A stretch of DNA of 14,069 bases from Larix sibirica (taxonomy: Eukaryota; Streptophyta; Pinopsida; Pinales; Pinaceae). A model generated the notes under the pieces. It was not told where the DNA came from and made no database searches. It saw nothing but the letters and a program-made list of their open reading frames with translations. This document shows positions 1 to 8,910 of this stretch, one piece after another. The stretch spans positions 1-14,069 of the forward strand of contig NWUY0300071614.1 of the NCBI GenBank assembly GCA_004151065.3, written 5' to 3'. A program made the position numbers and the translations under genes. Position 1 is the first letter of the stretch. Every line of letters starts with the position of its first letter.

Positions 1-176
1 TTGATGCCTGTAATGTTTATGCTTGTGTATTTGCATGCTAGATGTGTGTGGATAGATTTTAATTCCGTTGTGCATGTTTATTTAATTTTTTGCACACATT
101 TTATATGTTAAAATTCATATTATGGATTTGGGGCAAAATTCGAGATCCCAAATTTAGTTAATGTACCCTCTCGATG

Positions 177-809
177 GTCAGATTGGGTGAAGGGGATGTT
201 ACAACAAGGATCAATTTTGAGTATAAACTAATGCCACAGATCGGTAGAATAGGTGGTGTAAACCATACTTGGAATGAAAAAATCATATTCATATTTGAAG
301 AATGATTTCTCCTTAGTGAAATGTCTACTCTGATGGTGGAGATATACTGCATCAGTTACCTCAGAGATATGCTTGTGGTAACTGTGAGAGTCTTAATTTC
401 CACTCACCTCAAGGGATACGAGACCAAACACTTTAGTGGAATGAGCTTCTCTGCAATACAAATATGTCGTCCTTCTGGTTGTCCACAGGGAATTCTAAAC
501 CTTGGGAGCATGAATCTCAATGGACTCAACCTTCAAATAACTAACAGATTCATCCCATCAAGAAGGCGTGTGGGTTATAGATATTTGATGGGGAATTCCA
601 TCCAACCCATGCCTTCATTTGTGGACAAATTATTGTACATAAAACCTAATAATATTGATTCCAAAGAAAAACAATCCCACTGTCAAGACCTCAACCATAT
701 TCCATCCAAGGAAGAAGGCACATATCAAGAGAAGCATAAAGATGGTGATGAGATATTTGAGAAGAAGAAGAAGAAGGGGGAGCATGTTGGATGTTGTCTT
801 TTCCTCTAG
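177..809 (+). pseudogene. Decayed C2-domain protein gene, left copy
   Basis: A single reading frame runs from about 177 to the TAG at 807-809 and matches the right-hand C2 gene almost codon by codon. It includes the C2 landmarks HTWNE (NPTWND in the other copy), LMVEIYC, TVRVLIS, then CRPSGCPQGILNLG and PSFVDKL. It ends in a lysine-rich stretch followed by VGCCLFL. The frame is broken by a TGA at 303-305, where the other copy has CGT (Arg). Before that point the frame is open and still aligns, so the stop is the main lesion. The first ~25 residues of the family, the leader and the promoter are absent: similarity fades near 177. A shorter open stretch starts at an internal ATG at 321, but it would lack half of the C2 domain. 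The family is known in plants as small C2 proteins thought to bind membranes. Unlike the right copy, this one has no frameshift near 400. Confidence is high for the homology and moderate that it is non-functional. Confidence 0.85.
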
Positions 810-1155
810 GACCCAAAATTGAAAAGGAATGAGGCTGCAAAAATACATCTTATCCATCTCGCAGTATCCTATGTGCCATGGAAGAACAAGATCCTTCTCT
901 ACCATATGCCAAACCGATTGCTGCAACTCATGGGTATTATTATCATCAATAATATTATTGTGCAAGAAGAGGTTGATTCTTGAATACAAGTGCCTTCAAT
1001 TTCTAGATGATTCATGAAGTCCTTGTTGATTTATATTTATAGCATGTATAAATATTTTGAAAATCACTGGTCACTATGCATGATAAAACAAAATGTTGGT
1101 TTATGCAAAATTTTGGATAGATATATACTTGTCTGAAATGAGAAAATTCAGTGCC
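810..1155 (+). repeat. 3' flank of left C2 copy, duplicated at 13799-14069
   Basis: Similarity between the two C2 copies continues beyond the coding ends. Shared blocks in the same order are AAATTGAAAAG, the 42-base block at 934-975, TGCCTTCAATTTCTAG (AGGCCTTCAATTCCTAG in the right copy), GATTCATGAAGT, AAATATTTTG, ATCAC-GGTCACT, and TAGATATATACT-GTCTGAAATGAG. Just after the coding end the left copy lacks 18 bases that are present in the right copy. The similarity is still present when the right copy reaches the window edge, so the 3' limit of the duplication is not visible. This is direct evidence of a segmental duplication of a gene with its downstream DNA, not of a processed retrocopy of the coding part alone. 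Confidence 0.8.
934..975 (+). other. 42-base block identical in both C2 3' flanks (left)
   Basis: The block begins GTATTATTATCATC and ends CAAGAAGAGGTTG. It is identical to 13826-13867, although the sequence on both sides has diverged clearly. It contains the perfect palindrome AATAATATTATT, and the preceding TATTATTATC can partly pair with it, so the transcript could form an AU-rich hairpin. It lies after the coding end of both copies, so it is presumably 3' UTR or near a polyadenylation site. The role is not known. Confidence 0.6.
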
Positions 1156-1159
1156 TTCA

Positions 1160-2609
1160 ATTTGCTAGTTTGATATATATTTGTTTATGGGTATGATCAC
1201 CCAATTTTTCCTTTGATCTTAGACGTTATGTACTTCATGAATCCAATCAATTTTCAAAGAGACATTATGTTTCCCTAATCTTGCAGTACATATCAAGCCA
1301 TGAGGATGAAAACAAAAAGAGATAATAATCAGTTGATACAAGTGAGTATTCTTTAGAAATATTCTGAATACTTCTTTCTAGATTACTTGAATAACATTCT
1401 TTAGAAATCAAGACAATATTGGAAAGAAGGTTATAATACAAACCTTTTAGATGAAGTTATAGTGCAAATTTTTATAGTTAGAAAATAACTCAACTGTAAT
1501 TATTTGTTTTGTTTGTGTACATCTAAGAGTCTACAAAATGGGTGGAACAATGGAGTTTTGAAATGAAAAATAGAGCAATGGTGCTTTAAAATTAACAACA
1601 AATGGGTTTCGATCCAAAACAGGTAGCCAAAAGACTCAAGGCTCAGCCTATTCCATTTTATTTATTGGATTATTTATACATGCATAAGTCTCTACAAAAT
1701 TACTAACCAACTTAATCAACTAGATCAAAATTGACCTGTGTAAAAAATCACTAACCAACTTTATTCACTAGAAAGTAGAATCTTGATCAGAATTGATCTA
1801 TGGCATTGGAAAAAAAGTAGAAGATTGACATGTTTTGCTACTTACATATTTGCTTAATCAAATTCTCTCCCACTTCAGAGCAAATTCATTACAAAACCAC
1901 ATAAAAAATTATGAACTTGGAAAAACTACAAAACCTAGAGCAGTCCATTGAATTAAGACATTCAAATATTATTTTCCCTATACTATTGGAGAATCCATAT
2001 GCAAGAGATATTGGAATTGATGGAGATAAGAAGGAATGTGGAAAATCTGAAACTAAACAACAATGAAGTATAAGTCACTAAATAATTTGAATACACCACA
2101 CATTGATCGAGTGGTTGGTAAAGGAAAACTTTTAATAGAGCAAAAATAGGTGTACAAGGCAGCTTTCAACAAATAGAGTATACCGTTTAAGATCTAAAAA
2201 GAACCATTGTTTTCAATATTGAAGGTATGGTAACATCATAACAACATTAAACTTGCATCATAAAATGAAATGAATTTTTTTATTAATAATACGGTAATAA
2301 ACTTGCATAATAGCATGAAGGAATATAAAATGAACCTAGGAAAAATGATGAGATTAAATTAATATGGCTATAAAGGAAAAGTAGCTTGTATTTGGATTTG
2401 GTAAGAATATATATACTTTGAGTTTGGAAACATACAAGGCATCTTGATCTCCAATGCATGTTCAATTCTTAGCTCTCTATTATACAACTGCCATTACTGA
2501 ATTATGGGCCTACAAATCACACAAATACTTAAGTGCATTATTTACAAATAGTGAACATTACTGTAATACTAATGACTAATCACCTTTCTTATTGATCACA
2601 TTGTCCAAC
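1160..2609. other. Gene-free AT-rich spacer
   Basis: I see no credible coding region on either strand; the one open frame on the minus strand near 2283-2465 is hydrophobic and low in complexity. The only local structure is a weak direct repeat: CACTAACCAACTT-ATT-CACTAG near 1748-1771 repeats ATTACTAACCAACTTAATCA near 1699-1720, each followed by a form of ATC-A-AATTGA-CT. It is probably unique spacer or very old transposon DNA. Confidence 0.5.
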
Positions 2610-2757
2610 ACACCATACACACACATATATACATGCCTTAAGGTGATATCCTCAAGGTGGCTCATTGTAGTTTTACAAAATGTACACCATACACACACAC
2701 ATATACATGCCTTAAGTTGATATCCTCAAGGTGTCGCATTGTAGTTTTACAAAATGT
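2610..2757. repeat. 74-bp tandem duplication with CA and TG tracts
   Basis: Two head-to-tail copies, 2610-2683 and 2684-2757, share the order ACACCATACACACACA, ATACATGCCTTAAG, GATATCCTCAAGGTG, CATTGTAGTTTTACAAAATGT with few differences. Each copy starts in a CA-rich tract. The second ends in a TG tract at 2755-2769, so CA and TG runs on the same strand could pair. Each copy also holds an imperfect palindrome around CCTTAAG--GATATCCTCAAGG. It is most likely a local replication-slippage duplication. Confidence 0.8.
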
Positions 2758-2769
2758 GTGTGTGTGTGT
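2755..2769. repeat. (TG)n microsatellite
   Basis: An uninterrupted TG run of about seven units directly follows the second copy of the 74-bp duplication, before AAACATAAC. It is complementary to the CA tracts at about 2616-2623 and 2690-2701. Confidence 0.85.
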
Positions 2770-2946
2770 AAACATAACATACATGTATTATAAAACATGT
2801 GCACATTCCGTTTACACTTAACACTGCTTCAAATGAAGTAATAACTAGGTATGGCACAAGTGAGTAGTAAATGTGAATTAGGGACTAAATTATCCTTTAA
2901 ATTATCATAGGATATCCACATCGTCATAAACAAACATAGAGGTCAT

Positions 2947-3215
2947 GTAAAGGGAATATTTTTCCCATGAGTATAATATCAAAATGCCATTATGAGGTTT
3001 TGTGCACCATGAATAGGTTTTAGGGATACGTTCATAGTCGGAGGAGGAACATTAGTATATTAGGGTAAAAAAAATATTTTATAGCTCAAAGGCCATGCAT
3101 AGGGTTCCAAACCATAGTGTATGCTCTTTAAAGGAAATCATTTTCCATGAGTATAATATGGGTGTCATTAAGAGGATCTGTGCACCATTGATCGGCCTTG
3201 GGATCATGTCCATGG
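2947..3215 (-). repeat. Two diverged copies of a ~180-bp direct repeat, possibly once coding
   Basis: The block CCATGAGTATAATAT occurs at 2965-2979 and again exactly 180 bases on at 3145-3159. It is followed each time by a similar stretch (GCCATTATGAGG / GTCATTAAGAGG, then TGTGCACCAT). Read on the minus strand, both copies give a related peptide (PIHGAQNLIMA and PINGAQILLMT). The 3' copy continues upstream on that strand as an open stretch including YWAISVAFLPGTSPVYP. This suggests a protein with a ~60-residue repeat, or a tandemly repeated piece of a transposon. I do not recognise the protein. Confidence 0.5.
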
Positions 3216-3259
3216 ATAACAAAGCATTTTTCTAAGGGTATACTGGGGATGTCCCAGGA

Positions 3260-3657
3260 AGAAATGCAACAGAGATGGCCCAGTATGAAGGCTTATAATC
3301 CTATGAAAGTATTATCCTATCCTCAAACTGTTTGATGTGGCTAACTCTGATGGATATTAGGACTCCGTTGGCACTCTAAGAGTAGCCAAGTGGAAATTCT
3401 TCCCTAATGAAAGACCTAAAATTCAATTGCAAGTTAATTAAATAAAAAAGAAGACAAATAAAAATCTAATCTATTTAAACCTAATTACTGAAAGAAGAAA
3501 CTTGGTTATGAATCCTCAGAATAATCAGAACAAAGAATTTAAGTACTTATCAACCTAATCAATGACAATTTAAATTAGATCTAATAATACCTTATTTGAT
3601 AAAAGACAACACAATTAAAACTAACTTTGTTCTCATTCAAAGATTTAGATTAGATGG
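3260..3657. other. Spacer after the minus-strand remnant
   Basis: Apart from the coding-like tail of the 180-bp repeat up to about 3310, I see no gene. The region is AT-rich and its minus-strand reading is closed by stops every few codons (for example TAA near 3594-3596). It is plausibly the 3' untranslated side of the decayed minus-strand gene that starts at 7026. Confidence 0.45.
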
Positions 3658-6600
3658 CTATTCTGTAACTGATATGTTAATTGAAAAATTAACATTTAGA
3701 ATAGATAATTCTGCAGTTGCAAAAATAATGAATAAAATTATATCAATGTGTTCTTTAGATTGCATATGCCTTTCTTCAACTTGTGTGATCAGAAGGTTAG
3801 GTGGAAGAGCACTTTCTATCTGATCTAGAATGGGAAAATCCAATAATCCTAATAGATTATCATAAGCAAACCATTGTTTCCTACAAGGTTTATGTCCTTC
3901 TTCAATGGTGGTATCAACCATATCACAAACATTTTCCCAAGACTGCAGAGAGATTCTCATTCTTCTTATCATGATATTGTCCAAAATAGGAACTCCTTCA
4001 GGCCTGTCCTTAATATACTATGCCATTCAATAACATCTTCAAAATCCCTTGTGGCATCATTCCTTCGTTGATTGCGATCACATAGAATATCAGAAAAATA
4101 TTCAAAGGAATTGAAAACATCTTGAATTTCATTCAACCCTTCAAATAATTCAACTATGAGCCTTTTGTAATCGTCATTTATTCTAAAAACAAATTCTTTA
4201 AATTCATCCTTAGAAAAATTTGAAAATGAGGAAGTAGCAGATATTGATTGGGACAATTTCAGCTATTTCTCAAGAGCTTCCAACCTTTCAACATGCTATG
4301 TATTATACCCTTGGGCTTCATGAAGTTTCTCTTTCAAATATTCATTCTCTGAATCTAGTTTTTGAATTTGAGATTCATATTTGTCCTTCAATTCCTGCAA
4401 TTGAAATTGATACTATTGATCCAATTCAATCTACTTCTTATGAAGATCTTGTAATTCATTTTCCTTCATTTCAATTTCCTTGTTGAGTGTAGTGACAGAG
4501 TCAAATTTGGCACCAAAAAATGCTCCCATGGCAGCGAATGTCTCCAAATAATCATTTTTAACATTTGCGGAGGCTCTCTTCCATATAATCTAGTTAGGAA
4601 CAGTACCTTGGACTGATGTTCCTTCTCTGGATCTTTTAGAACCTCTCTTCACTACTGCCTTTTTAGACTTGCTCCAAAAATATTCACCCAGGAAAACTAC
4701 TTCATCTTCACCAAAGTCTTCCATTATTTCAGAAGTGGATGAAAATACTTATGAAATAGTGACCAAAGGCATAGCTTGTGAGACGATAGGGGTAGGGATA
4801 GGCATACTCAGCTGAGATGAGGAGGTAGTAGTTGTTGAAGTGGCTGAGGCTGTTAGAGGAGAAATGGAGATTATGGGTGAAATGATAGGATCTGTAGATA
4901 CATAATAAATTTGCATTTCTTCTGAGTTCAAGGGTGTTTCCATAAAAATAGTGGGTTGAGCAGATGAAGATATAGGAGGGGTAACAGAAGTGGAATATGG
5001 TACAGATGGTAAAATGGTGGGAATATTGATAAGTAGAGAGGATGTTGTAGTAAGGGTCGTATTAATATCAAGAAGGGCAATCTCTGAAGGATAATCCTCT
5101 ATCAATGGATTTTCAACTGAGTTAAAAATAATTTAAGTAATTGAGGTGGTCAATATTAGGTCAGAAGAAGTAGGAAAGGGTACTGATAGGTTGGTGAGTG
5201 ATAACTCATCATCAAGTTCACTATCATAAACTTGCCTTAATTCAACCCCTGCTACTGATACTTTTGTTTTATGCTTCTTTGTTGGAGGTGTTGTAACAGT
5301 AGCTTTGGTTTCAAGAGAAGAGATCATCAAAGCTAAACTTTTCTTCATATCCTCAGCTGATTTGATCAAATCATTAAGATTTTCAACAGGTTGAGGCTGT
5401 GGAGGATTCTCAATTGGAGTTTTTCCCTTCTTATCCTCATGTTGATAAGTTAAGATAAAAGGAATCTTAACGTGCTTTTTCTTAGATTCTTGTGCTTCTT
5501 TTTCAACCATTTATTTCTGAGTTCTTTCTTCCTCTAATAACTTGAGCTTTCTATCTTGCAGAACCTTTTGTTTAAGCTCTTGCTGATACTGAAGGATGAA
5601 TCCTTTATCATCTGAGGTGGTAGCCCTACTCAAAACATCCTAGAATGAATTTTCATCTTCATAAATTAATTCATTAGGCTCTATTTCATGCACATAGTTT
5701 CTCTTTATGTGTTCCTTAGAAAAATGATTTGCCAGAAAAGATTTAGGATTATGCATCCTTTTGGGAGCTTCCCCAAACTTCAAAGTTGTAACCCTTTTTC
5801 CAAGCAAGGTTGCATGTGTTTAATTCGGTATGACCAAATGTCCAAGAGAAAGGGGAAATTTAGGCAAACCTTTCTTCTTTGATCCAATGAATCAAGGGAA
5901 AACACCTCCAATCACAATCTGAAATGAAATTTCCTCTATGACCATCGTGTCAGGAACAATTCTAGGCAAAAGGTGGACTATTCTATTGCCCCATATTCTA
6001 ATATAGGAAAAGTATTCACCAGCATACCAATCTCCCATAGTTGCAATCAAACCTTTGGCCTGTGAAGAGAAAGTGGGGGCATCCTCTTTGAAGATCATGA
6101 AATAAATGGCTCCAAATAATTGAACACAGATATCATAGATGAGAGGCATGAAATTGTCTTCCCACAAAACCGAACAATAAATATGTACATGGGGTCCTTC
6201 TCTGGTCCAATCCATCCCATGGTAGGAAAAGAAAAGGATGAATAGAAAACATCCATGACATGACCAGACAGGTAGAATGTAGGCTTCTTAGAAGTAGGGG
6301 TTTTCTTGTACTTTTCAATAGCCTCTTTCAAAACACAAATAATGCCCAATTGAAGGATTGACCAGTAGTGAGAATGTGATGTTCCACAGGTGCCCATTCT
6401 TCCTTGAAGAACACAGAGTTGGGTAACCCATATAACCTGCATAAAATGGTTTCCAATAAAGAAAAGGGTTCTTTGAACCAAGCAATAGGATACTTCCTGT
6501 TGGATTTAGGAACATAAATGGTAGGGTTTTCCATCTAAGTTTTCATCATTTCATCAAAATTGAAACGACTTGCGGAGGATTCTAGGAATTGTTTTGAAAG

Positions 6601-7026
6601 AATTTCTTTGGGAGTTTTGAACGCATAAATCCTGGTGAAGACTTTTGGTTTAAACGAGTCCAACATAGTATGATTAATATTGTTTAAAGAACGGTCAAGA
6701 GGGATGGAATTGTCCACAATCCATTCAATAGTATCAATATAAGGCATTAAGGGTGGCCTAGCCGCAATTGCATGAATTTGAGACTTGCTAATGTTAATGT
6801 AGGCTTGTTTGTCATGTTGGATTTAAGAAAAGTCATCATTGTCAAATATGGAATAAACCCTAGACCAATCGAGGCAAAAGGTATCCGAAACCCTCCGGTC
6901 AGTATCATAAAATATTCGACTGTTAAGGTCCTTTATCCTTAGTTCATCCATGACTGACTTAGACCTAGTATTGCTTGACACAGCTGATAATAGGTTTTTT
7001 GAAAAAATGATGAAATAAAAATTCAA
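3658..7026 (-). pseudogene. Decayed large gene of unrecognised family, transposon-like
   Basis: Joining minus-strand frames gives one coherent protein remnant of about 1,100 residues. Parts in order: an N-terminal folded part (7026 to about 6340; RIFYDTDRRVSDTFCLDWSR, PYIDTIEWIVDN, PIAWFKEPFSLLETILCRLYG); a middle folded part (about 6335-5895; PTFYLSGHVMDVF, then HVHIYCSVLWEDNF and MGDWYAGEYFSYIRIWGN); a basic Lys/Glu-rich stretch; a Ser/Thr/Pro-rich linker (about 5130-4750); a charged coiled coil (about 4500-4260; KEIEMKENELQDLHKK, QLQELKDKYESQIQKL); and a helical tail (4256-3658). In-frame stops have their lowest base at 6823, 6535, 5892, 5820, 5640, 5511, 5133, 4749, 4590, 4431, 4413, 4296 and 4263, before the closing one at 3658. 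The frame shifts near 6340, 6215 and 3980. Amino-acid sense resumes after every stop, which supports a single former gene. The start at 7026 is the first ATG of the open stretch; a second at about 6951 is possible. I recognise no known domain. Confidence 0.65.
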
Positions 7027-7363
7027 TAAAAATGCTGGTTCAAGTACAAATTATTACGCAACCGCTTTTCTGGATTGAGAGAAACATTTACCTGTAAAAA
7101 CGATGAAGAAAAACCAGATTCGACCGTAGGGTAAAAACTTCAGTAAAATTTGCTTGTGGAAGGTAAAATCGAAGCGTAAAATGGGAAACAGAAAAATTAA
7201 TTTCAAATCTTTAAATCATAAAAAAGTATGAATTTAATGAAATCAAAGTAAAACCGTAGATCCAAAACACACCAACGTTCAAGATTAAAACATATTTATG
7301 AAAAATGCATGAGTGGAAAGTCTGAAAATGATTTTAAAAAATAACCAGTTTCATCCTCCTGAA
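7027..7363. other. Leader side of the decayed minus-strand gene
   Basis: No coding region is convincing here. It lies immediately upstream of the putative start of the minus-strand remnant and is AT-rich, with short A-runs. It may hold the old leader or promoter, but I see no definite TATA box or splice pair that can be defended. Confidence 0.35.
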
Positions 7364-7765
7364 ATCCGCAATTCGGAACGCGGAAACGCAGGAATGAGGA
7401 GTTAATTTTAAAAAGTCGGAAATCAATAACTTCCATCCGCAATCCGCAATTCGTAAAGTCGAAAACACAAAAGTACAAAAATGTGGAAATGCGAGGATGC
7501 AGGAAATGCCTTTAGATAGTTCATAATTTCTGCAATCCGCATTTTGCAATTTGGAATGCGGATTTGCGGAAACAATAAATTCAAATATTAAAATGGGAGT
7601 TTTCACAATCCGCATCCTGCAAAACCTTTGTGGGATCGGGATAGCGACATTTGATCAATTCAGTCAATTTCTTCCCAACTTCCGCAATACGCAATTCGGA
7701 ATGTGGAAACAAAAAATTTCAGATATTAAAATCAGAGTTTCTGCAATCCCCATTTCTCAATTTTC
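7364..7765. repeat. Cluster of short near-palindromic repeats (CCGCAATTCGGAATGCGG type)
   Basis: A motif of about 30 bases recurs in diverged form at 7364-7393 (ATCCGCAATTCGGAACGCGG), 7434-7468, 7532-7573, 7604-7625 (shortened), 7678-7710 and 7742-7765. The core CCGCAATTCGGAATGCGG is nearly its own reverse complement around TTCGGAA. The third and fifth units also share the next ~50 bases (GGAAAC then AATTC-AATATTAAAAT, then GAGTTT), so a longer module of about 137 bp was duplicated. The units start 55-100 bases apart. Open frames on both strands here are made entirely of these repeats and are not genes. The cluster sits just upstream of the minus-strand remnant. Confidence 0.65.
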
Positions 7766-7954
7766 ACAAAGAAACTATAAACAAAAATTTCGCGGAAAAG
7801 CAATTGTTTTTAGTCAAATGTTTAATGTTGGGAGCAAATAATAATTGACCAAATTGATTCATTGAAACCTTGGAAAATGAAAATAATTAGCTAAATAAAA
7901 AACTAAAATGGGGCTCCCATTTTCCTTTAGAAAATGGGATCTGTTGTGTGATCA

Positions 7955-8107
7955 ACACTTGGTAAATGCAAGTTCAAGTCCATGTGTGAGGGCCCATATG
8001 TCATTAATCATTCCCTTGGAAATGGGGCATACATCCTCGCTAATCCTGAAGGTATCCTCTTACAAAACCCCAGTAATGGGTTTGATCTCAAGATATTTGA
8101 TGCTTGA
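7955..8107 (+). mobile_element. Ty3/gypsy integrase C-terminal (GPY/F) remnant
   Basis: One plus-strand frame reads KCKFKSMCEGPYVINHSLGN, then GAYILANPEG, then NGFDLKIF before a TGA at 8105-8107. This fits the GPY/F module at the C-terminus of Ty3/gypsy integrases, which typically has the pattern KF-x-x-W-x-GPY-x-I, then GAY-x-L-x-N-x-x-G. The usual Trp before GPY reads Cys here. The catalytic integrase core and all other pol domains are absent upstream, so this is a fragment. A longer overlapping open frame at 7908-8198 in another phase has no such features and is a shadow. Confidence 0.65.
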
Positions 8108-8235
8108 TTTGACTGAACCCTTTGCTGGTTGTACTATAATATTTCCTTTCTTGTTTTGCACATTTTTTATGCATAAGCCTTATGGTTTAATTCCATAGTT
8201 ATTTCCATATGTATCCTTCTCCATTTTTTCACATT

Positions 8236-8635
8236 AGCTTCGTCGACGGCGCAAGTAGGTGGTCTGCTAATCACCCCTCGACGACATGGGTGTTTTATTC
8301 CCCCTCACAAAAGTTGATCCATATTGATGGAGTGCATTGGTGCTGCCACCAATAACCAGGCTAAGTACGATGTTGTGACTGGTCTCTTAACTGCTGCTCT
8401 CCATTTGGTTATTCGTGACTTTCATGTCCTTTTAGACTCCCAACAACTTATCACCTAGTTGAATAACTTCTATCAAGTACATGATCCTTTCCTCTTTAGA
8501 CTATTCCCGCATGATAGATAATTTGTTAGACATTTGGAATCCATTGCATTCATGCATGTTCCTAGGAGTCACAATAGTGTTGCAAACCAAATGGATAATG
8601 ACATTCTAGAGTGGCATATCAATCATCGCATATAG
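8236..8635 (+). mobile_element. Retrotransposon RNase H domain remnant
   Basis: The translation gives FVDGAS, then after a one-base shift (between 8250 and 8261) GGLLITPRRHG, ATNNQAKYDVVTGLLTAALH, VLLDSQQLIT, then LESIAFMHVPRSHNSVANQM and LEWHINHRI followed by TAG at 8633-8635. The pattern FVDGAS, TNNQA-Y--V--L, V--DSQ-L and HVPR--N--AD matches plant retroelement RNase H. In it the Asp of VDG, the Glu of the QAEY position (Lys here), the Asp of LLDSQ and the Asp of the NSVAD position (Asn here) form the active site. Two of these four are lost. In-frame stops begin at 8315, 8456 and 8519. The domain resembles the extra archaeal-type RNase H known from plant Tat-lineage elements, but I cannot prove that placement. 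It is dead. Confidence 0.75.
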
Positions 8636-8910
8636 GAAATAAACCATACACATCCATCATCATATCATTTTGCATCCACATGTACATAAACATAACATTT
8701 TCATCATCATAGCTTAAGAGGCTCATAAAACACATAAAAAACCATAAAAAGTGCATACATGTGTATATATAGATAGTGTCATAATATCCCACAAATTATA
8801 GCCATGTCTACATAGAGGATCCCCAACATCTTCCTCAAAAGTCATACAGTAATACATTGGTCAAAATCCCCATCCTCCTAGCAGTGGGGGGCATATCCCT
8901 AAGCTACCAA
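8636..8910. other. Spacer between two decayed elements
   Basis: No coding sense is seen. It is AT-rich with CATCATCAT and ACATAAAA tracts, and probably contains the 3' untranslated side of the minus-strand remnant that ends at 8911. Confidence 0.4.

Noticed and set aside
630-989. Minus-strand open frame of 119 codons with hydrophobic stretches
   Set aside because: It lies opposite the lysine-rich C2 tail and its 3' flank. AAG repeats read as CTT/Leu on the other strand, which creates false membrane segments.
6095-6534. Overlapping minus-strand frames presented as separate proteins
   Set aside because: They are pieces of one former protein split by frameshifts near 6340 and 6215, or shadows of it; listed as a single pseudogene.
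7364-7765. CRISPR-like array
   Set aside because: Units are diverged and unevenly spaced, spacers are partly homologous to each other, and the context is a plant genome.
7296-7848. Several open frames on both strands
   Set aside because: They consist of the CCGCAATTCGG repeats; their peptides (FRIADFR, NADCRNY and similar) are repeat translations.
3658-8635. One intact LTR retrotransposon spanning the minus-strand gene and the gypsy fragments
   Set aside because: The gypsy fragments are on the opposite strand, and I could find no pair of long terminal repeats, primer-binding site or polypurine tract.
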